Program-made: the position numbers and the translations under genes
Origin: Hydrogenoanaerobacterium saccharovorans
GTDB taxonomy: Bacteria > Bacillota > Clostridia > Oscillospirales > Ruminococcaceae
Direction: 5' to 3'
DNA: 64,000 bases
NCBI RefSeq assembly: GCF_003814745.1
Contig: NZ_RKRD01000001.1
Span: 1,426,001 to 1,490,000, forward strand
Shown here: piece after piece, positions 8,262-16,833 of the stretch
Layout of the letters: each line of letters opens with the position of its first letter
Position numbering within the stretch: the stretch's first letter is position 1
Notes under the pieces: model-generated
What the model saw: the letters and a program-made list of their open reading frames with translations, nothing else
Database searches by the model: none
Told to the model about the DNA's origin: nothing

Positions 8262-9560
8262 ATGAATCGATATCGAATACTATCATTATCATTGGCACTT
8301 TGCTTACTGCTCGTTTCATGTAAACAGAAACAGGAGGTTCCATCTTCGTTTCCCAATATAGAATCTTCTGCTGTACAAATAGTTCCCGAAACAGATATTA
8401 AAAATGAAGTTAAAGCAGCGATGCTGAATAACATGGCAGAAGAGTTTGTTAAACAACACAAAAATGTTGCTATAGAATTGGCGGACAAAACTCTAGGCAT
8501 TGACCAAGTAGAGAGCTTTTACCGTAGTTTTCTTGATAATGTTCCTTATGAAATATACATAGGACGTTATATTGGAGAAACCATTACGATATACCATTTA
8601 CAATTCGGAGGTGGAAACAGTTATAGACTTACCATCGCAGCAGACGATAAAAAAACGGAGCATGATTTAAAAGAAATAAATAAAACCGAAAATGAATACG
8701 TGTTTACGACTGATAAAACAATATCAAATCAGGCTATAGAGGTTGGAACAAAGGGTGCCAATGGCTTAACAATTAATAATCTCTGCCAGCATACATGGGA
8801 GCATGAAATAAGCGATGAGCTTATAAAAATAGTAGGTGTCGATAAATACGAACAATGGCGAGATGAGCATGCCAGCAGAACACAGTGTAATATTAACATA
8901 TATAGCTTTTTGAAATTCTTTAATATTTCGCACAGTGAATTTATGGAAGCTTGTGGAAATGCGTTGAAAAATCAAGATCAATTACAGGCCATTATAAAGC
9001 AAGTGTATCCGGAAAAGCTAATAAATCAAGATAAGCCAACAGAACCCCGAACAACTTCATCCAAAGCAGAGGCTTCCAGTCAAGAAGAAGATGCGCAGAA
9101 GGAGATCCCTGATATAACAGGAGATGAATATCTTAAAGATGTTGAGCAGGGAATCATAGCTGAAATTAACGCAGAGCGGGAGTCATTAGGACTTAGCAAG
9201 CTGGAATACGATAAAAATTTACGCTCAGCTGCCCGTATTCGCAGCCGAGAACTTTATAAAAGCGGGGTTTGGGACCATACGAGACCTAACGGTGACCCGT
9301 GGCAAACGGTGTTAAGAGAGGATGTACCAATTAAATATGCTTCAGCAGGGGAAAATTTAGCAAATGTAGAATATAACGATCCACGCGTTGAACTACATAC
9401 AGATGCTAATTGGTGGTTTGAAGAGTGGAAGAGTAGCCCATCTCATTATGAAAATATTTGTCGCGAAGAGTTTACGCATATAGGCGCAGGTGTTTATGTT
9501 GTTGAAGAAGATAATGGTATGATTGTAGCTTACGCAACAACTATTTTTGTAAAGTATTAA
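8262..9560 (+). CDS. CAP (SCP/PR1)-domain lipoprotein
   Basis: A 432-residue secreted lipoprotein. The signal peptide ends in the lipobox LVSC with Cys20 as lipidation site. A middle region of about 250 residues has no family I can name and is followed by a Ser/Glu/Lys linker. The C-terminal CAP domain (about 290-432) shows IIAEINAERESLGLSKLEYD, ARIRSREL, FDHTRP-like VWDHTRPNGDPW, GENLA and SPSHYENI. In this family the His of the DHTRPNG stretch and the Glu of GENLA line a cavity. CAP proteins of Firmicutes are often surface or spore-coat associated. It is in an operon with the ComEA-like gene and ends at a terminator. Confidence 0.88.
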   Translation: MNRYRILSLSLALCLLLVSCKQKQEVPSSFPNIESSAVQIVPETDIKNEVKAAMLNNMAEEFVKQHKNVAIELADKTLGIDQVESFYRSFLDNVPYEIYIGRYIGETITIYHLQFGGGNSYRLTIAADDKKTEHDLKEINKTENEYVFTTDKTISNQAIEVGTKGANGLTINNLCQHTWEHEISDELIKIVGVDKYEQWRDEHASRTQCNINIYSFLKFFNISHSEFMEACGNALKNQDQLQAIIKQVYPEKLINQDKPTEPRTTSSKAEASSQEEDAQKEIPDITGDEYLKDVEQGIIAEINAERESLGLSKLEYDKNLRSAARIRSRELYKSGVWDHTRPNGDPWQTVLREDVPIKYASAGENLANVEYNDPRVELHTDANWWFEEWKSSPSHYENICREEFTHIGAGVYVVEEDNGMIVAYATTIFVKY

Positions 9561-9565
9561 TGGAG

Positions 9566-9600
9566 AAAGCGTACAGAAAAACCATCTGTGCGCTTTTTTA
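9566..9600 (+). terminator. intrinsic terminator after the CAP lipoprotein
   Basis: A 12-bp stem AAAGCGTACAGA / TCTGTGCGCTTT with one G-U pair, then TTTTT. It also points toward the end of the small minus-strand gene at 9614. Confidence 0.85.
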
Positions 9601-9613
9601 AGCGTAGTCTTGA

Positions 9614-9838
9614 CTACTTTTTATTTTCTTCACCAAATTTTTTAATTTCTTCTACATTTTCATTGTTTGTAATTGGAATATTTGCTTGAGCATTCATAAA
9701 ATCACGCTGAATACCTGCATAAAAGGTATATTCACTAACTACATCTTTTTTAGGGTCAATCCTTGCCCGATTGCCATGGAGAACTGCGTCCCCTTTGGGG
9801 TCAATTATCTTACGGTTACTCTTTTTTCGATTATCCAT
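9614..9838 (-). CDS. small hypothetical protein, 74 aa
   Basis: A charged 74-residue protein with no Cys, signal peptide or membrane segment. It opens MDNRKKSNRKIIDPKGDAVL and closes with NVEEIKKFGEENKK. The middle PITNNENVEEIKKF looks like the tail of small spore-surface proteins of Clostridia (DUF3787-like), but the match is by eye and weak. AAGGAG lies about 12 bases before the ATG, a little far. Its codon use fits its neighbours, and it is convergent with the CAP gene. It is probably real; the function is unknown. Confidence 0.6.
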   Translation of the reverse strand: MDNRKKSNRKIIDPKGDAVLHGNRARIDPKKDVVSEYTFYAGIQRDFMNAQANIPITNNENVEEIKKFGEENKK

Positions 9839-9964
9839 TAATTAACCATACTCCTTCTTGTTGTTTTTGATAACCTTATTTTACGTAAAATTGCTTTTAT
9901 TATAAGAGGATTATAATGCTAAAATTTGAAGCTTAAATATAATAGTTAATTTTTGAAAAAAGCA

Positions 9965-9993
9965 TTGACATTATCTGATATATATAGTATAAT
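9965..9993 (+). promoter_or_regulatory. consensus promoter of the tRNA cluster
   Basis: TTGACA (9965-9970), 17 bases, TATAAT (9988-9993) is a perfect sigma-A consensus. The GTCGCTCGGGGC stretch just downstream is G+C rich, as is common for stable-RNA promoters. Confidence 0.92.
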
Positions 9994-10029
9994 AAATTTC
10001 GTCGCTCGGGGCAAAGAGATAAATGATGT

Positions 10030-10105
10030 GGGAGCATAGCTCAGCTGGGAGAGCATCTGCCTTACAAGCAGAGGGTCACAGGTTCGAGCCCTGTTGTTCC
10101 CACCA
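10030..10105 (+). tRNA. tRNA-Val (anticodon TAC)
   Basis: A cloverleaf with acceptor GGGAGCA / TGTTCCC, anticodon arm TCTGC-CTTACAA-GCAGA, T-arm GGTTCGAGCC and encoded ACCA. It is the first gene of the cluster. Confidence 0.96.
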
Positions 10106-10110
10106 CATTT

Positions 10111-10187
10111 GGCCTGGTAGTTCAGTTGGTTAGAACGCTAGCCTGTCACGCTAGAGGTCGTGGGTTCGAACCCCATCCAGGTCGCCA
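10111..10187 (+). tRNA. tRNA-Asp (anticodon GTC)
   Basis: Acceptor GGCCTGG / CCAGGTC, anticodon arm CTAGC-CTGTCAC-GCTAG, T-arm GGGTTCGAACCCC, and encoded GCCA end. Confidence 0.96.
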
Positions 10188-10209
10188 TTTTCTTTCTCTA
10201 AAGCGATAT

Positions 10210-10285
<76 letters not shown>

Positions 10286-10288
10286 TTT

Positions 10289-10364
10289 GCGGGTTTAGCT
10301 CATTTGGTAGAGCGCCACCTTGCCAAGGTGGAGGTAGCGAGTTCGAACCTCGTAACCCGCTCCA
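10289..10364 (+). tRNA. tRNA-Gly (anticodon GCC)
   Basis: Acceptor GCGGGTT / AACCCGC, anticodon arm CCACC-TTGCCAA-GGTGG, T-arm GAGTTCGAACCTC, and encoded TCCA end. Only three bases separate it from tRNA-Phe. Confidence 0.96.
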
Positions 10365-10372
10365 ACAAAAAT

Positions 10373-10404
10373 AAAAGGCATTTAGTAATAGCTAAGTGCC
10401 TTTT
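10373..10404 (+). terminator. terminator-like hairpin inside the tRNA cluster
   Basis: AAAAGGCATTTAG pairs with CTAAGTGCCTTTT (one G-U), with the 3' arm ending in a T run. It separates tRNA-Gly from tRNA-Cys, so tRNA-Cys may be made by read-through or from its own start. Confidence 0.7.
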
Positions 10405-10421
10405 AGTATATAATAGAATGT

Positions 10422-10495
10422 GGCGCCATAGCCAAGCGGTAAGGCAGAGGTCTGCAAAACCTTTATCCCCGGTCCGATTCCGGGTGGCGCCTCCA
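10422..10495 (+). tRNA. tRNA-Cys (anticodon GCA)
   Basis: Acceptor GGCGCCA / TGGCGCC, anticodon GCA in the TCTGCAAAACC region, T-arm GGTCCGATTCC, and encoded TCCA. A TATAAT (10409-10414) lies just before the gene but has no matching -35 box. Confidence 0.95.
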
Positions 10496-10541
10496 AGAAT
10501 AAAAAGAGATGAACAGTATCTGTTCATCTCTTTTTATTCTT
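10495..10541. terminator. strong terminator after the tRNA cluster
   Basis: A perfect 22-bp stem (10495-10516 with 10520-10541) around a three-base TAT loop. The 5' arm starts at the last base of the tRNA-Cys CCA, and the 3' arm carries TTTTTATTCTT. Confidence 0.9.
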
Positions 10542-10637
10542 TATTTAATTATAAGTATATACCTTGAACAATTATATGGATATGTTATACTTTATATAAG
10601 CTGTACAAGGAAATTTGATTTGATTTGGGGAAAACAC

Positions 10638-11969
10638 ATGAATAATCTTGAACAATACACGAACAGGCGCACCATGCTTAAACTAACATGGCCAATATTT
10701 ATTGAGATTGTTTTGCAAATGTTAGTAGGTAATATGGATCAGGTTATGGTGAGCCGATATTCACAAAATTCGGTCGGAGCTATAGGGAATGCTAATCAGA
10801 TCATGAATGTACTGCTACTGACATTTAGTGTTATCAGTATGGCTACCACAATTTTAGTTTCACAATATCTAGGTTCAAATAGTTATCAACGAGTGGCCGA
10901 AACCTATACTATTGCCATCATTGTCAATTTGCTATTTAGTCTTATTGTAAGCGGAGTTTTAGTGGTATTCAATCAACCAATTTTTCAGTGGATGCATGTT
11001 CCGAAAGAACTTATGCATGAGTCAAGTCAATACATAAGTGTAATTGGTGCGTTTATATCTTTTCAGGCAATTTTTTTGACATTCTCTGCTTTTTTTCGAA
11101 GTAATGCATGGATGAAAGAATCCATGTATATCTCGGTAGTTATTAATTTGCTAAATATTTTAGGCAACACCTTTCTGATTCCCAAATCAGGCGTTGTAGG
11201 AGCGGCTATTTCAAGTAATATTAGTCGATTTGTTGGTGTTGTTTTGATTATTATCATTTTTATAAAAAAATCACATATTAAAATTTCTGTTCGATGGCCC
11301 AAACCGTTCCCGGTGAAGCAATTAAAATCACTGCTTGCTATTGGTTTGCCATCTGCAGGAGAATCTCTTTCATATAACTTTTCACAAATAGTAATTATGA
11401 GTTTTGCCAATACCTTTGGAACTATAACAATTAATACCAAGGTATATGCAGGCATGTTTGCAATGCTATCTTATTTGTACGCTTCTGCAATCGGCCAGGC
11501 ACAGCAGATTGTTGTCGGGTATTTTATTGGTGCAAAAATGTTGGATGAAGCCTATCTTGGTGTGCGAAAAACATTGAATTCAGCTGTTAAAATATCGTTA
11601 TTAATTTCAACAACATTATTTTTGTTCAGTAGTTATACATTCCGGTTATTGACTGATAATCCTGAAGTGATTTCATTAGGCAAAATAATTATGGGAATTG
11701 AAATTTTCCTTGAAGTAGGTAGAGCTGTCAACATCGTTTTAGTTCGTGCGTTGCAGGGGACAGGGGATATCCGATACCCAACCATAGTTGGTATTGTATG
11801 CCAATGGGTGATTGCGGTTGGAGGCTCGCTTGTGCTTGGCGTGTTGTTGGATATGGGACTGGTAGGTATTTGGATTGGTATGGCGATGGATGAATGTATC
11901 CGAGCTGTTATTTTTATGTTTCGCTGGAAAAGTGGCAAGTGGCGCAATAAAAGAATTGTAGAAGCATAA
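10638..11969 (+). CDS. MATE family efflux transporter
   Basis: A 443-residue, twelve-helix membrane protein of the MATE (multidrug and toxic compound extrusion) family, likely an Na+- or H+-coupled exporter. Family signs are the start LTWPIFIEIVLQMLVGNMDQ, VGAIGNANQ, PKSGVVGAAISSNISR, LPSAGESLSYN in the second half, and GVLLDMGLVGIWIGMAMDE near the end. The ATG at 10638 follows GGGG by 7 bases. An upstream in-frame extension would overlap the tRNA terminator and is rejected. The substrate is unknown. Confidence 0.92.
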   Translation: MNNLEQYTNRRTMLKLTWPIFIEIVLQMLVGNMDQVMVSRYSQNSVGAIGNANQIMNVLLLTFSVISMATTILVSQYLGSNSYQRVAETYTIAIIVNLLFSLIVSGVLVVFNQPIFQWMHVPKELMHESSQYISVIGAFISFQAIFLTFSAFFRSNAWMKESMYISVVINLLNILGNTFLIPKSGVVGAAISSNISRFVGVVLIIIIFIKKSHIKISVRWPKPFPVKQLKSLLAIGLPSAGESLSYNFSQIVIMSFANTFGTITINTKVYAGMFAMLSYLYASAIGQAQQIVVGYFIGAKMLDEAYLGVRKTLNSAVKISLLISTTLFLFSSYTFRLLTDNPEVISLGKIIMGIEIFLEVGRAVNIVLVRALQGTGDIRYPTIVGIVCQWVIAVGGSLVLGVLLDMGLVGIWIGMAMDECIRAVIFMFRWKSGKWRNKRIVEA

Positions 11970-12095
11970 AATGGGTTTGATTTACTATTTTTACATACAA
12001 AGAGTGTCTAGTGCCAGTATTTTTTAGAGTATAATTAAACTCAGTAGGCATAACTGCAACACTATTTCGCATAGCCTTTATCGGGGTGATGCGGG

Positions 12096-12836
12096 TTGAA
12101 TAAAGCCATTAAGAAAAAATTTTTACTGATAACGATTATATTGTCTTTTTTGGGGTTATCGATTGCTTACGGAATAATGTTGGAATTGAGCAAAACACAG
12201 CCTGTAATTGCTAGCATAACAACACATCCAACTATTGTAATTGATGCTGGGCATGGGGGCATGGATGGAGGGGCAGTTGGTGTCCATAAAGAAATCGAAA
12301 AGGATATTAATCTATCAATCTCAATTATGTTAAATACCATGCTTAAAGCAGGTGGCTATAATACGGTAATGACACGAGATGACGATGTCTCCATTCATGA
12401 TCCGCAATATACTTCTGTACGACAGCAAAAAGTATCGGATATCAGAAACCGCCTCAAAATTGCAGAAGAAACGCCAAATGCAATTTTCGTAAGTGTTCAT
12501 CAAAATCGATTTGAACAAAGCAAATATTATGGTACTCAGATTTTTTACAGTACTAACAACAAGGAGGGTAAAATCCTAGCTGAAACTTTACGCAAACAAT
12601 TTAAAACATTACTACAGCCGGAAAATGAAAGAGAAACAAAGCCTGCTCAAAAAAATTTGTATATCTTACACCATGCTACATGCCCGGCAGTTATGGTAGA
12701 ATGTGGTTTTTTATCTAACCCGCGTGAGGCGGAACTTCTTTCGACTGAAGAATATCAGCAAAAAGTGGCTTTTACTATATATACTGCTTTGATGAGCTAC
12801 TTTGAAAATGGAGTTTCAGGTCTTGCGGAAGATTAG
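12096..12836 (+). CDS. cwlD: N-acetylmuramoyl-L-alanine amidase CwlD (spore cortex)
   Basis: A 246-residue amidase_3 enzyme with one N-terminal membrane anchor (about 9-29). The zinc site is visible: H53 in IDAGHGGMDGGA, the Glu in HKEIEKDI, the His in FVSVHQNRF and the catalytic Glu in AVMVECGFLSN. Size and anchor match CwlD, which removes peptide side chains so that muramic-delta-lactam can form in spore cortex. It therefore points to a spore former. The start is TTG at 12096 after GGGGTGAT. radA follows 33 bases downstream, probably in the same transcript. A vegetative amidase is the alternative. Confidence 0.88.
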   Translation: MNKAIKKKFLLITIILSFLGLSIAYGIMLELSKTQPVIASITTHPTIVIDAGHGGMDGGAVGVHKEIEKDINLSISIMLNTMLKAGGYNTVMTRDDDVSIHDPQYTSVRQQKVSDIRNRLKIAEETPNAIFVSVHQNRFEQSKYYGTQIFYSTNNKEGKILAETLRKQFKTLLQPENERETKPAQKNLYILHHATCPAVMVECGFLSNPREAELLSTEEYQQKVAFTIYTALMSYFENGVSGLAED

Positions 12837-12869
12837 GCATAGCGGTTTTTACCGCAGGAGGACGTATAT

Positions 12870-14255
12870 ATGGCCGGAAAAATTAAAACAGTATTTGTGT
12901 GCAATAATTGTGGGTTTGAGTCACCCAAATGGTACGGGAAATGCCCAGATTGCGGAGAATGGAACAGCTTTGCCGAAGAAACGCGCGCACCATTAAAAGC
13001 ATCTGCTGTAAGTAAGCAGTTACCTGTGTTTTCGGTGCAATATGACGCTGCCTATGTATCAAGCCTGAATGAAGTAGATTCAAGCGAAGAACACCGTTAT
13101 AAAACAGGTCTTCATGAATTTGACCGTGTATTGGGCGGCGGTATTGTACGTGGCAGTTTGGTTTTGCTTGGCGGTGATCCGGGCATCGGCAAATCAACTA
13201 TTCTGCTGCAAATTTGCGAACATCTATGCAATAATTTAAAAGTATTGTATGTATCAGGAGAGGAGAGTAGAGCGCAGGTAAAGCTGAGAGCAAATCGCTT
13301 GGGGGTTACTACAAATGATTTGCTCTTGATGGCACACACCGATATTGAGTATGTTGTAAGCGCAATACAGGCAAACAAGCCTGATGTAGTTATTGTAGAT
13401 TCAATCCAAACCATGGTAGCGTCAACCATCAGTTCAAGCTGTGGGAGTGTATCACAGGTCAAAGAGTGCACACAAATTCTTGCCCGCCTTGCCAAAAGCG
13501 AGAATGTATCCATTTTCATTGTAGGGCACGTGAATAAAGACGGCGCGATTGCAGGCCCTAAAGTTTTGGAACATATTGTTGATACAGTGCTTTATTTTGA
13601 GGGCGAACGTAATCTATTTTATCGAATTTTGCGTGCTGTAAAAAATCGTTATGGCTCTACTAACGAAATTGGCGTATTCGAGATGTGTGATAAGGGGTTG
13701 CGTGAGGTAGAAAACCCCTCCATGATGCTTCTTTCAGGCAAACCAAGTGGAGTTTCAGGTACTTGCGTTGCTTGTGTAATGGAGGGATCGCGCCCAATTC
13801 TTGCCGAAATTCAAGCATTGGTTTCTAAATCCAGCTTTGGTGTACCACGTAGAATGTCAACCGGATTTGATTACAATCGAGCAGCTTTGCTCATTGCCGT
13901 ATTAGAGAAAAGGGGAGGCTATTTTTTCGGTAATCTTGATGCATATATCAATGTAGTTGGAGGACTAAAACTAGATGAGCCTGCTGTTGACCTTCCAGTT
14001 GCACTATCGCTAATTTCCAGCCTGCTTGATAAACCTATCAGCGATAATGTGATAGCATTTGGTGAAATAGGCCTTGCTGGTGAATTGAGAGCCGTTACAG
14101 GTATAGAACAGCGTATTAAAGAGGCAAAGCGTATGGGCTTTGAACGCTGTATCGTGCCCAAAGCCTGCCTCAAAGGCCTAGATATAGCAACGTACAATAT
14201 TGAAATTGTTGGCATACGTTCTATAAGTGAGGCTTTTAAATATATTAAACTTTAA
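12870..14255 (+). CDS. radA: DNA repair protein RadA
   Basis: A 461-residue RecA-like helicase that helps branch migration in recombination. It has a C4 zinc finger (C11, C14, C25, C28), Walker A GGDPGIGKST (101-110), the RadA-specific KNRYGS (258-263) and a Lon-protease-like C-terminal domain (about 300-461) ending in VGIRSISEAFKYIKL. The length is normal for the family. GCAGGAGG lies before the ATG. It follows cwlD closely and ends at a terminator. Confidence 0.96.
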   Translation: MAGKIKTVFVCNNCGFESPKWYGKCPDCGEWNSFAEETRAPLKASAVSKQLPVFSVQYDAAYVSSLNEVDSSEEHRYKTGLHEFDRVLGGGIVRGSLVLLGGDPGIGKSTILLQICEHLCNNLKVLYVSGEESRAQVKLRANRLGVTTNDLLLMAHTDIEYVVSAIQANKPDVVIVDSIQTMVASTISSSCGSVSQVKECTQILARLAKSENVSIFIVGHVNKDGAIAGPKVLEHIVDTVLYFEGERNLFYRILRAVKNRYGSTNEIGVFEMCDKGLREVENPSMMLLSGKPSGVSGTCVACVMEGSRPILAEIQALVSKSSFGVPRRMSTGFDYNRAALLIAVLEKRGGYFFGNLDAYINVVGGLKLDEPAVDLPVALSLISSLLDKPISDNVIAFGEIGLAGELRAVTGIEQRIKEAKRMGFERCIVPKACLKGLDIATYNIEIVGIRSISEAFKYIKL

Positions 14256-14286
14256 AAAATACCCGTCATAAATGACGGGTATTTTT
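14256..14286. terminator. bidirectional terminator after radA
   Basis: AAAATACCCGTCAT and ATGACGGGTATTTT form a near-perfect palindrome with T runs on both strands, between convergent genes. The stop codon of the small minus-strand gene lies within it. Confidence 0.85.
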
Positions 14287-14466
14287 GCGTACATTTGTAT
14301 AATTACAAACAGGTTCATCTTTGCAAGCTGAGGCTGCTGCGCGCACATAATAGAGGCATCCTTTTTCTGTAATTTCGTGGGGATTGGTGACACTGGTGAT
14401 CCCCTCTAAACAGCAATATCCGTCCTGCTGGTTTTGACAATTTCTATCGCATGGAATCATCAACAT
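14266..14466 (-). CDS. small Cys-rich protein, 66 aa
   Basis: A 66-residue protein with seven Cys, spaced as CDRNCQNQQDGYCCLEG, GCLYYVRA and later ACKDEPVC. The pattern C-x3-C-x7-CC-x-C-type resembles small zinc- or iron-binding Clostridia proteins that databases often call 'hydroxymyristoyl-ACP dehydratase' by error. AGAGGGG lies 8 bases before the ATG at 14466. It is monocistronic and convergent with radA. The function is unknown; metal binding is inferred from the Cys pattern only. Confidence 0.7.
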   Translation of the reverse strand: MLMIPCDRNCQNQQDGYCCLEGITSVTNPHEITEKGCLYYVRAAASACKDEPVCNYTNVRKNTRHL

Positions 14467-14575
14467 TAAAAATGAACCCCTCTCAAATGATTATAACAAA
14501 ACTTTCTTTTTCTTTCATAAACCGGCTGTTCTATGACAAAATAACTGTGTGAAGATATTGAAAGGAATGAGGTTT

Positions 14576-15637
14576 ATGAGACTAAAGATTGCGCTATCTG
14601 CTGTAACAGTATTTTTCGTTTTATCCATAGCATTTATACCATCAATGATTTTATCCTCAATAACAAAGGTGAACATAACTTATGTAAAATCTCAAACATA
14701 TCAAAATACAATCCATTGTAATGGGGAAATCATAGAAAAACGTGTGAAAGAAATTTATCTTGAAACACCTGTAATTGCAAGCCAAATCAATGTAGAAATC
14801 GGTGATAGGGTATACAAGGGGCAAAAACTGGCTGCAATTAATACAGAGCTAACACAAACTGCTTTGGCACAAGGTACATCGGTATCTACTTTGGATAATG
14901 AACAAAAGGTCTTAAATAATGACATCAGTGCATTGGCTGCTAGATATGGATTTACTCAAGAAGATGTGCAATCGGTTATGACAGAATACAAAAATGTACC
15001 TATCCAGCAAAACAAAGCAGGGTTTATTCCACATGAAATTAATGCGCCCATGGATGGTGTGATAACTGCTGTAAACATGCAAACCGATGTATTGACACTT
15101 ACTACTAAACCTGTGTTAGTTGTAAGTGATGATAGTGCTTACATTGCACGTGTATCTGTAAATGAAGCTGATGTAGCAAAAATTCAGGTTGGAGATCAAG
15201 CATTTCTTACGGGAGTAGGCTTTGGCGGCAAGCATTATAATGCAGTGGTATCAAAGATATATCCAACTGCACGCAGAATCATTAGTGGAACAGTACAGCA
15301 GACAGTAGTAGATGTTGAACTTTCTATAAAAAATGTCGATAAAGGTCTAAAACCCGGATATTCTACTAAAGCTGTGATTGCAACACAACCCGGAAGAGAG
15401 ATGATTACTGTTCCGTACGAAGCTGTACAGCAACAAGAAGATAACCGCGAATATGTGTTTGTTTATTTTCAAAATCGATTACAGAAAAGATATATTAAAA
15501 CAGGGAAGGAGCTTTCAAATTCAGTTGAAGTAACAGAGGGGTTAACTCAAAATGAAAGCGTTGTTACCAATCCCAATGATATTACTGATGAAAACAAAAT
15601 CGCTTATGCAATAATGCAAGGAGATCCTGTAATATGA
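14576..15637 (+). CDS. HlyD/MacA-like membrane fusion (adaptor) protein
   Basis: A 353-residue protein with an N-terminal membrane anchor (about 4-25) and the halves of a lipoyl/barrel-sandwich domain (VNIEIGDRVYKGQKLAAI-type early stretch and APMDGVITAVNMQTDV after the hairpin). These are followed by a beta-barrel with VGDQAFLTG and ALKPGYSTKAVI-type motifs. The helical hairpin is short, as in Gram-positive MacA-like adaptors. The ATG at 14576 follows AAGGAATGAGG; a GTG at 14549 is possible but lacks a good site. It overlaps the permease gene by 4 bases, so the two are translationally coupled. Confidence 0.85.
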   Translation: MRLKIALSAVTVFFVLSIAFIPSMILSSITKVNITYVKSQTYQNTIHCNGEIIEKRVKEIYLETPVIASQINVEIGDRVYKGQKLAAINTELTQTALAQGTSVSTLDNEQKVLNNDISALAARYGFTQEDVQSVMTEYKNVPIQQNKAGFIPHEINAPMDGVITAVNMQTDVLTLTTKPVLVVSDDSAYIARVSVNEADVAKIQVGDQAFLTGVGFGGKHYNAVVSKIYPTARRIISGTVQQTVVDVELSIKNVDKGLKPGYSTKAVIATQPGREMITVPYEAVQQQEDNREYVFVYFQNRLQKRYIKTGKELSNSVEVTEGLTQNESVVTNPNDITDENKIAYAIMQGDPVI

Positions 15638-16821
15638 GAGAATATATAAAGTGTGCATTGCGAAATTTAGGCCGAAAAAAACTTCGCACTGTTCTTACTG
15701 TTGCCAGTATTGCAATAGGTGTTGCGTCTGTTGTATTAATTTCAACGATCGGTGATGTTGGAAAATTTGCAATAAACAATGAACTAAACAGCCTTGGCTT
15801 AGGGTCACTATCAATTAGTGTTAGTAAGCAACGGACAGATCTTGCGTTGCAACAAGGTGACCTTGAAACAATTGAGAACATGAGGCAAGTAGAAAGTGCA
15901 ATTCCTATTATTGTGGAGTATTCTAGCTTATCAATGCGTGGTCTAGTCGCAAATGTAGCAATATGGGGAATCGATGAAGGTGCTAATCAAATTATATCCT
16001 TATCTCCTAATTATGGTAATTTGTTTACTCGAAATGATATAGCATCCGAAAGTAATTTTTGTTTAGTTGATTCAAACACTGCAAAAGGCTTTTACGGCAG
16101 AGAAAATATTGTCGGTAAACAAATGCGAATTTTGATTGGAGGCAGCTATGAAGATTTCACTGTAGTTGGGGTAGTGCAATCAGGCGGAAATGCAATGCAA
16201 AACTTGATAGGCGAGTATTTACCTATGTTTGTATATGTACCTTACACAACCATGCAGCGTTTATTAGGTCGTTCAAGCTTTGACCGAATCGCTGTAAAAG
16301 TGCACGATAGTGCAGTTGTTGACCAAGCCGCAAAAGATATTGTAAAAGGGCTTGAATATGCAAATCGAACAAGGGGAGGGTATAATGCAGAAAATATTGC
16401 ACAGCAAAAAGATAATTTGAATAATCTTTTGAGCATTGTCGCTACCATATTATCTTCGATTGCGGGTATTTCTTTAGTTGTAGCAGGGCTTGGTATTATG
16501 ACGGTCATGTTAGTAAGTGTTAATGAACGAACGCGCGAAATCGGAATCAAAAAATCTATTGGGGCTAGCCGTGGTATAATCATGAGTGAATTTCTTGTGG
16601 AAGCGTTTACAATTTCATCCATAGGTAGTATGATTGGTGTGGTTGTTGGAGTTCTTCTTGCTTTAATAGGGTGTATGCTGTTTCACATTGAAGTGCTGCT
16701 AAATGTTAGAATGATTTTGTTTACAGTTACTTTTGCAGTAGTTTCAGGTGTAATATGCGGAGTATATCCATCTTGGATAGCATCAAATTTAAGGCCGGTT
16801 GACGCATTGCGCTATGAATGA
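15634..16821 (+). CDS. MacB/FtsX-type ABC transporter permease
   Basis: A 395-residue permease with the MacB_PCD plus FtsX layout. One N-terminal helix (LRTVLTVASIAIGVASVVLI) precedes a roughly 200-residue extracellular domain. Three C-terminal helices follow, with the family motif VNERTREIGIKKSIGASRG and the end ASNLRPVDALRYE. It is coupled to the adaptor gene by an ATGA overlap. Systems of this type normally have an ATP-binding subunit in the same operon, and none is present here. It may use an ATPase encoded elsewhere. Confidence 0.9.
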   Translation: MREYIKCALRNLGRKKLRTVLTVASIAIGVASVVLISTIGDVGKFAINNELNSLGLGSLSISVSKQRTDLALQQGDLETIENMRQVESAIPIIVEYSSLSMRGLVANVAIWGIDEGANQIISLSPNYGNLFTRNDIASESNFCLVDSNTAKGFYGRENIVGKQMRILIGGSYEDFTVVGVVQSGGNAMQNLIGEYLPMFVYVPYTTMQRLLGRSSFDRIAVKVHDSAVVDQAAKDIVKGLEYANRTRGGYNAENIAQQKDNLNNLLSIVATILSSIAGISLVVAGLGIMTVMLVSVNERTREIGIKKSIGASRGIIMSEFLVEAFTISSIGSMIGVVVGVLLALIGCMLFHIEVLLNVRMILFTVTFAVVSGVICGVYPSWIASNLRPVDALRYE

Positions 16822-16833
16822 GAGGAAAAAGGT

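Noticed and set aside
12802..12996. Alternative frame across the cwlD-radA junction
   Set aside because: It is a shadow of the radA zinc-finger coding region with no site of its own.
14178..14393. Minus-strand frame overlapping the end of radA
   Set aside because: It lies across radA and its terminator in another frame; the Cys-rich frame ending at 14266 has a proper ribosome site and is preferred.
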